Assembly: GCA_025462735.1 (NCBI GenBank) | Contig: JAOAPC010000001.1 | Coordinates: 1 to 64,000 of the forward strand | Reading direction: 5' to 3' | From: Acidobacteriaceae bacterium | GTDB taxonomy: Bacteria > Acidobacteriota > Terriglobia > Terriglobales > Acidobacteriaceae | DNA: 64,000 bases | Shown here: positions 60,115-64,000 of the stretch, one piece after another | How positions within the stretch are numbered: the stretch's first letter is position 1 | How the letters are laid out: each line of letters opens with the position of its first letter | Notes under the pieces: generated by a model | Databases searched by the model: none | Seen by the model: the letters and a program-made list of their open reading frames with translations, nothing else | What the model was told of the DNA's origin: nothing | Translations under genes and position numbers: made by a program

Positions 60115-60909
60115 CTAGATACGCAGTTTTCTACGTGCTGCGCCTATCAGAATTACCAACCCGCTTCCCAGAAGGCCCATAGTGCCAGGCTCTGGAACGG
60201 CGGAGACTGTGCCGCCGCAGCGGGTGATGACATTGGTGTCCAGGGTTACGGCAGCATTTCTCGCCAAGGCACTGCCGCAAATGATGGTTGCGCCGGTAGT
60301 CAGGGTGATGCTACTGAGCGCAAGAATATTTCCTTCGAACGCGGTGCTTGTACCGAGCGTCGCGGAGCTGCCAACCTGCCAAAAGATGTTCTTGTCGGTC
60401 ATTTGTTTACCCGTCAGACTGTTGATAAAAATAACCGACGAGGCGCTGGCGGTGGTAAGCGCGCTAGGTATCTGAAAAACGAACAGCGAACCGGGCTTGC
60501 CCCTGAGGATCAATTGCCCGTTCAGCTGAGCAGAACTAGTGAAGGAATACACCCCGGGCGTGAGAGTAGTCCCGTTAGTTACAATACCGGGCAAGCTACC
60601 GGTGGCGGATAGTCCTGCCGCTTTGTTGTATGCTTTGGTCAGATCAAGCTGCGCCTGAGCTGCGGCCCCGTTGGTCTGGTTGATGGTTCCGTTCACGGTG
60701 CCTGGAGGAAAGCCGGTTATGGATGTACCGGGGCTGAGACCCAAGTCCCCATTTAGGACGGTTGGGCCGGTATTAGTTACGGTCTGGCCGGCGAGCACTG
60801 CGTAGCTACCGGCGGTGAATAGATTGACGCCGTCGGCGTAAGCGCCGACTGCAAACAACGTGAGCAGCAAGAACGAGAGAGTGAATAGACGAACGGCGCT
60901 AGATTTCAT
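60115..60909 (-). CDS. DUF3494 ice-binding-like protein with PEP-CTERM anchor
   Basis: 264 residues; AGGAG 6 nt upstream. Signal MKSSAVRLFTLSFLLLTLF. DUF3494 body: VLAGQTVTNTGPTVLNGDLGLSPG, TLTPGVYSFTSSAQLNGQLIL, FVFQIPSALTTASAS and FWQVGSSATLGTSTAFEGNILA, the irregular beta-helix of ice-binding proteins. C-terminal sorting signal VPEPGTMGLLGSGLVILIGAARRKLRI-type (VPEP, hydrophobic helix, basic end) for exosortase. It may bind ice or act as an adhesin. Converges on the Crp/Fnr gene. Confidence 0.92.
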   Translation of the reverse strand: MKSSAVRLFTLSFLLLTLFAVGAYADGVNLFTAGSYAVLAGQTVTNTGPTVLNGDLGLSPGTSITGFPPGTVNGTINQTNGAAAQAQLDLTKAYNKAAGLSATGSLPGIVTNGTTLTPGVYSFTSSAQLNGQLILRGKPGSLFVFQIPSALTTASASSVIFINSLTGKQMTDKNIFWQVGSSATLGTSTAFEGNILALSSITLTTGATIICGSALARNAAVTLDTNVITRCGGTVSAVPEPGTMGLLGSGLVILIGAARRKLRI

Positions 60910-61228
60910 GTTTTCTCCTACCTACAGGAACTTCATTCGGCAAAACCAGAACCGGGAACCCGGGCCAGAGAAGCTACTGGCCAGACCTATCTCGGACTGA
61001 GATTGGAATACCAACGAAAGTAAGTGCAATTAAGCCACCGCAGCTCTTACCCGCCTAGGACTGCTGACAAGTGTCGCTGCTTTCATAAACTTAGGCCCTA
61101 AAGGCCGCGAGAGCCGATCATGGAGCCTTTGCCTGAACCTGCACATATGTGCACTTAAGTACAACGGATAGTGCGCTATCGCACCAGAGAACCTGCTTTT
61201 CACTACAACCGGCCTGGAAGTCCATCGC
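60910..61228. other. Non-coding spacer with two palindromes
   Basis: No gene supported. TGCACATATGTGCA (61140-61153, perfect) and GTGCG-CTAT-CGCAC (61171-61184) lie about 230-275 nt from the ice-binding gene start; the region also holds its promoter. Confidence 0.45.
61140..61184. promoter_or_regulatory. Pair of adjacent palindromes
   Basis: Perfect 14-bp TGCACATATGTGCA, then GTGCGCTATCGCAC 17 nt on. Spacing of about three helical turns would suit cooperating dimers; binding protein unknown. Confidence 0.35.
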
Positions 61229-61522
61229 TCACGGCTTATGTACTTCTGTACGGTTCAGAGCTTCGAAGTATGCGTGCGCCATATGTCCCATATCGGCAGG
61301 ACCTGTCGTGTCCCACTGAACTGGTGGGAAATCGCGTGTCGCGCCGACGGATTCAGTTGCTTTGCTTTGCCGATGGCCGCATGAAAGGCACAGCGCTCCC
61401 AATTCCCTGACGTCAGTCTCTTTTGAGATTTCATTCTCGCGTACCGCGATAGAGGCTGAAACCACCGGGCCCCGGCACTTGTCACACGAATATGCAGAGA
61501 GGTGGAGGTATTGTGTTTTCAT
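61229..61522 (-). CDS. Small zinc-ribbon protein
   Basis: 97 residues from the ATG at 61522 (AAGGA 5 nt upstream). CDKC (13-16) and CLSCGH (45-49) form a four-Cys zinc ribbon; the rest is soluble and unremarkable. Its stop is 319 nt from the ice-binding gene and its start follows a terminator of the next gene. Together with 62515 and 63321 it makes three zinc-ribbon proteins in this regulatory cluster. Role unknown. Confidence 0.6.
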   Translation of the reverse strand: MKTQYLHLSAYSCDKCRGPVVSASIAVRENEISKETDVRELGALCLSCGHRQSKATESVGATRDFPPVQWDTTGPADMGHMAHAYFEALNRTEVHKP

Positions 61523-61582
61523 TGGCGTCCTTTTAAGCAGCGCTGATGTGGATGCTGGCTTTCCCCGATCCCACATATGATT

Positions 61583-61610
61583 AAAACTGCGCTGCCGCCG
61601 GCAGCGCAGT
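61583..61610 (-). terminator. Terminator of the LuxR-type response regulator
   Basis: ACTGCGCTGCC-GCC-GGCAGCGCAGT, an 11-bp stem, with TTTTAAT on the transcribed (minus) strand, 17 nt past the stop at 61627. Confidence 0.85.
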
Positions 61611-61626
61611 CTGTAGGCAACAATTT

Positions 61627-62370
61627 TCAGACGGCGGCCTGACGAGCCAGGCCTGCCATGCGAATTTCCGGTAAGTGAATGGGCAGCACGATAGCTGGCA
61701 AGTCCACAGTTGGCAGCTCCAGAGGAATGATCTGATTCTTAAGTGCGTACATCACCAACTCGACGGTGGAGTGAAGTTTAAGCTTGAGCATCACATTACT
61801 GCGATGACTTTCGGCGGTTTTTACCGTCACTCCCAGTAGGGTGGCGATTTCCCTGGAGGTCTTGCCCTCGCTCACGAGCAGCACGACTTCGCGCTCCCTC
61901 GGTGAGAGCCTGGGCGGCAAGGCCATTGATGGCGTCTGCCGATGAGGCTGCAGGTAACCGTCCAAGATCAGGTTGGATACGCGTGAGCTAAAGCTGGACC
62001 GGTGGCGTTGCATTGCTTCGATTGCTTCCGCGAGCTCATCGGCCTTATCAGACTTGAGGACCCAACCGCACACCCCGGCTTCTAAGCACTCCCGAATAAC
62101 ATGCTCGGCCTCGACGTTAGTCACGACCAGTATTCTCTGGTCCGGATTGTGTTTCAAAATTTGTCGCGCTGCATCAACGCCATTCAGGTTCGGCATGCAG
62201 ATGTCCAACATCAGAAGATCTGGCTTCAGTTGCATGCATTTTTTTACGGCTTCGCGTCCATCATCTGCCTCACCGCAGACCTCCCAGCCTTCGTGCGATC
62301 GGATGAGAGAAGAGACACCCATCCGAAAAACCGGATGGTCATCAGCCAACAATATGCGGAATGTGTTCAT
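61627..62370 (-). CDS. NarL/LuxR-family response regulator
   Basis: 247 residues from the ATG at 62370 (GGAGG 4 nt upstream; 28 extra codons precede it in frame). Receiver: LLADDHPVFRMG, phospho-acceptor Asp56 in LLMLDICMPNLNG, VVTNVEAEHV, VLKSDKADELAEA. C-terminal LuxR helix-turn-helix: LSPREREVVLLVSEGKTSREIA, VTVKTAESHRSNVMLKL. Its kinase is not adjacent. It is followed by a good terminator. Confidence 0.93.
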   Translation of the reverse strand: MNTFRILLADDHPVFRMGVSSLIRSHEGWEVCGEADDGREAVKKCMQLKPDLLMLDICMPNLNGVDAARQILKHNPDQRILVVTNVEAEHVIRECLEAGVCGWVLKSDKADELAEAIEAMQRHRSSFSSRVSNLILDGYLQPHRQTPSMALPPRLSPREREVVLLVSEGKTSREIATLLGVTVKTAESHRSNVMLKLKLHSTVELVMYALKNQIIPLELPTVDLPAIVLPIHLPEIRMAGLARQAAV

Positions 62371-62514
62371 AGAACCTCCACTGAAAACTTTCCCTGTGTA
62401 GACTTTCTGAATTATGGCATTCAGAGTTGCTGAGGTCTGCTCACAATTGCTCATAGTCGATCGATAGTTTTACTCGAGTCATCACCGGTCTAGCTAGTTT
62501 GCGAGCAAACGAAG

Positions 62515-63255
62515 CTAGAGCCATTGCTCGAGCTTTAGGTCGGCCTTGGCGGATTGCGCACGTGTTTTTTTAGCGCCAAGTGGCGCAGTTTCGGGCGCCG
62601 CTGCAGCGGCGGATTTTTCTTGCGTTTTCAGGAAAGCGGCTTTCCAAGCCACGCGCTTTTCGGGCGAGGTCACAGAGCGCGAAAAATCAATGATGTAGGT
62701 GACCTCGTGAGGACAGTAGATGCACGAGGTTTTGAGAATCTCACCGGTGGGTTCATGGTCCACGGTGAAGGGAAACGACCGCAAGCACTCTGTGCAAGTC
62801 AGGACTACGAATGGTTTGCCGTTGTGGTCTTTACCGTTTCGTGGAATCCACACGGGAGCATTCTGTCCTTTGTGGTCCTTGGCGCCGGTGCGGACCAGCT
62901 TGGCGATAATTGCCAGGAGCCCGGCGGCATTTTCTCGTCCTTTGGCGTAGAAAGCATCGGCTATGACTCCATTAGGAATTTCACTGGAATCATAGGCACC
63001 GCTGGAGGCCACAACCAGAACCTCCGGAAACCTGCGTCGAACCACTGATAGCAGCTCGAATCCGGACATTTGCGGCATGTTAAGGTCGGAAAGTATCAGG
63101 TCCGGAACCTGCTGCTGCAAGTGCAACAGCGCGTCAAAGCCGTCGCTTGCGGCGGTGACCTCGTAGCCTTCGTCACTCAGTAATTTGGAGATTGTGATAC
63201 GGACGGAGATGTCATCTTCGACTACCAGTACTCGGGTTTTGGATTTTGCGGGCAT
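62515..63255 (-). CDS. Receiver domain fused to a zinc-ribbon output
   Basis: 246 residues. CheY-like receiver with Asp57 (LILSDLNMPQMSG), acidic DD near 14-15 and Lys105 (FYAKG). After a short linker, VWIPRNGKDHNGKPFVVLTCTECLRSF and SCIYCPHEVTYII give C154xxC157 and C178xxC181, a zinc ribbon instead of a DNA-binding helix-turn-helix. The tail (AAAAAPETAPLGAKKTRAQSAKADLKLEQWL) is disordered. It may be a signalling adaptor. This combination is uncommon. Confidence 0.8.
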   Translation of the reverse strand: MPAKSKTRVLVVEDDISVRITISKLLSDEGYEVTAASDGFDALLHLQQQVPDLILSDLNMPQMSGFELLSVVRRRFPEVLVVASSGAYDSSEIPNGVIADAFYAKGRENAAGLLAIIAKLVRTGAKDHKGQNAPVWIPRNGKDHNGKPFVVLTCTECLRSFPFTVDHEPTGEILKTSCIYCPHEVTYIIDFSRSVTSPEKRVAWKAAFLKTQEKSAAAAAPETAPLGAKKTRAQSAKADLKLEQWL

Positions 63256-63320
63256 CGGATAAGACCTTCCCGAAATCGCTGTTCTACGCGGTCAGCGAAT
63301 TCTGCCTGACGTTCGAACGG

Positions 63321-63545
63321 TTACCTTTTTCCGGACTGGGCTTCCAGAGCGTCGGCCGCGCTAAGCTTTCGGTCCCGATGTGGCTCGGTACGCAAGGCAC
63401 CCGAATTCAGTTCACAGGGCTCGTCGATGGCTGCGGCGCAAGTGGGACAAGGCACTGCGTGGATCTGTTTTCGGGTAAGTTCTCTGGTCTTCACTGTCCC
63501 ATCATGGAACGTTCCAAAGCTGGAATGCTGCTCAATATTGCTCAT
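63321..63545 (-). CDS. Small zinc-finger protein
   Basis: 74 residues from ATG at 63545; an alternative GTG at 63494 gives 57 residues and would avoid overlap with the facing gene. AVPCPTCAAAIDEPCEL, then ALRTEPHRDRKLSAADALE, contains C-x2-C...C...H ligands of a small Cys/His finger that I have seen in Actinobacterial/Acidobacterial short proteins. Possible DNA or RNA binder; no further evidence. Confidence 0.6.
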   Translation of the reverse strand: MSNIEQHSSFGTFHDGTVKTRELTRKQIHAVPCPTCAAAIDEPCELNSGALRTEPHRDRKLSAADALEAQSGKR

Positions 63546-63683
63546 GAAAAGGCCAAAGAAGCGGAGGTATTAGCCGAGGGGTGCGGTGATGAAATTGTGA
63601 GCAAAAGTGAACAGCTTTGGTGGCAGCTTCGGGACAAAATGTTTAAAGGTGTAACTTCGCACTGGGAGAGAAGCTATTTATGA
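63504..63683 (+). CDS. Small helical protein coupled to the second Crp/Fnr gene, uncertain
   Basis: 59 codons, ATG at 63504. LNIAHEKAKEAEVLAEGCGDEIVSK and QLWWQLRDKM would form helices. The TGA overlaps the next gene start (ATGA at 63680), suggesting coupling. It partly overlaps the opposing zinc-finger gene unless that uses the later start. A longer frame (from 63246) is not convincing. Confidence 0.35.
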   Translation: MERSKAGMLLNIAHEKAKEAEVLAEGCGDEIVSKSEQLWWQLRDKMFKGVTSHWERSYL

Positions 63684-64000
63684 CAGCAGTCATGCCGGCG
63701 AAGAAACTGGACGATTTCGATCCAAAGAAATTCCTTGCCACCATTGGTGAGGGCAGGACCGAGGTTGCCTTTCTCCGGAAAGAGACAATTTTCAAGCAAG
63801 GGGACGAGGCTGACGCCGTGTTTTATGTCCAGGAGGGCAAAGTCAGCCTTACTGTCGTTTCCAAGAATGGCAAGGAAGCGACCCTGGGCATACTGAGCCA
63901 AGGAGAGTTTTTCGGAGAAGGCAGCCTGGCGGGGCAGCGGTTGCGTATGGGCTCCGCGAGCGCCATGACTGACTGCGAAATTCTCCGTATTGACAAGAAA
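63680..64000 (+). CDS. Second Crp/Fnr-family regulator, 3' end outside window
   Basis: 107 codons visible, running off the right edge. Same family as the gene at 59418: FDPKKFLATIGEGR, KETIFKQGDEADAVFYVQEGK, GEFFGEGSLAGQ and CEILRIDKK, about two of three residues shared over the visible N-terminal domain. GGGAGAG lies about 9 nt upstream; a second ATG at 63692 is possible. The helix-turn-helix is beyond the window. Confidence 0.85.
   Translation, partial: MTAVMPAKKLDDFDPKKFLATIGEGRTEVAFLRKETIFKQGDEADAVFYVQEGKVSLTVVSKNGKEATLGILSQGEFFGEGSLAGQRLRMGSASAMTDCEILRIDKK

Noticed and set aside
63246-63503. N-terminal extension of the small gene before the second Crp/Fnr gene
   Set aside because: It runs over the zinc-finger gene and the receiver gene start; only the last 59 codons look protein-like.

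Overview
The window looks like a chromosomal segment of a soil-type Acidobacteriota (Terriglobia/Koribacter-like). This is inferred from gene content, not from a marker phylogeny. The indicators are a TonB-dependent receptor with an N-terminal carboxypeptidase-regulatory domain, a PEP-CTERM ice-binding protein, a cyclic-nucleotide-binding/DUF1003 protein, PadR regulators coupled to small membrane proteins, many Sec- and Tat-exported enzymes, and short palindromic repeats scattered through the intergenic DNA. Base composition is moderately GC-rich throughout, and no obvious phage or large island is seen.

Left part (1-19 kb): a leftward series encodes a DUF4380 protein, a PQQ alcohol dehydrogenase, RidA, a SelA-like PLP enzyme, a polysaccharide deacetylase, an RraA-like protein, two tandem paralogous di-haem cytochromes, an FN3-like protein and another di-haem protein cut by the window edge. 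Diverging from it to the right are a TonB-dependent receptor, a di-haem cytochrome c and an SMP-30 lactonase. Nearly every product carries an export signal, so this looks like an envelope-located uptake and oxidation locus whose electrons go to c-type cytochromes. The two tandem cytochrome genes arose from a segmental duplication that left a scar of the rraA 3' end between them.

Middle part (19-40 kb): FecR-like and PilZ proteins, ethanolamine ammonia-lyase (eutBC), two small membrane proteins, alaS (with repeat DNA carried in frame), a cNMP/DUF1003 protein, recX, a STAS protein, pilT, a PadR pair, a quinoprotein dehydrogenase with two internal cytochrome c domains, a radical SAM enzyme resembling tetraether-lipid synthase, a metallophosphoesterase, a MarR-led membrane-protein operon and a protein with an Rx4H (HEPN-like) motif.

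Repeat-rich part (40.8-44.1 kb): a REP-associated tyrosine transposase with its flanking REPs lies next to an internally deleted copy. It is followed by a PD-(D/E)XK-like gene whose C-terminus is encoded by a repeat, and then by about 1.4 kb of non-coding repeats.

Right part (44-64 kb): a phosphodiesterase-type enzyme, a VOC protein, a tail-anchored protein, the three-gene proton-translocating transhydrogenase (pntAa-pntAb-pntB), a nickel/cobalt transporter, tRNA-Lys, an aminotransferase, and a leftward sugar/hydroxy-acid operon (aldo/keto reductase, Tat-exported isomerase and Gfo/Idh proteins, LarA-type racemase, SDR). A regulatory cluster closes the window: two paralogous Crp/Fnr proteins, two response regulators and three small or zinc-ribbon proteins around a PEP-CTERM ice-binding protein. 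A possible structured RNA precedes the first Crp/Fnr gene.
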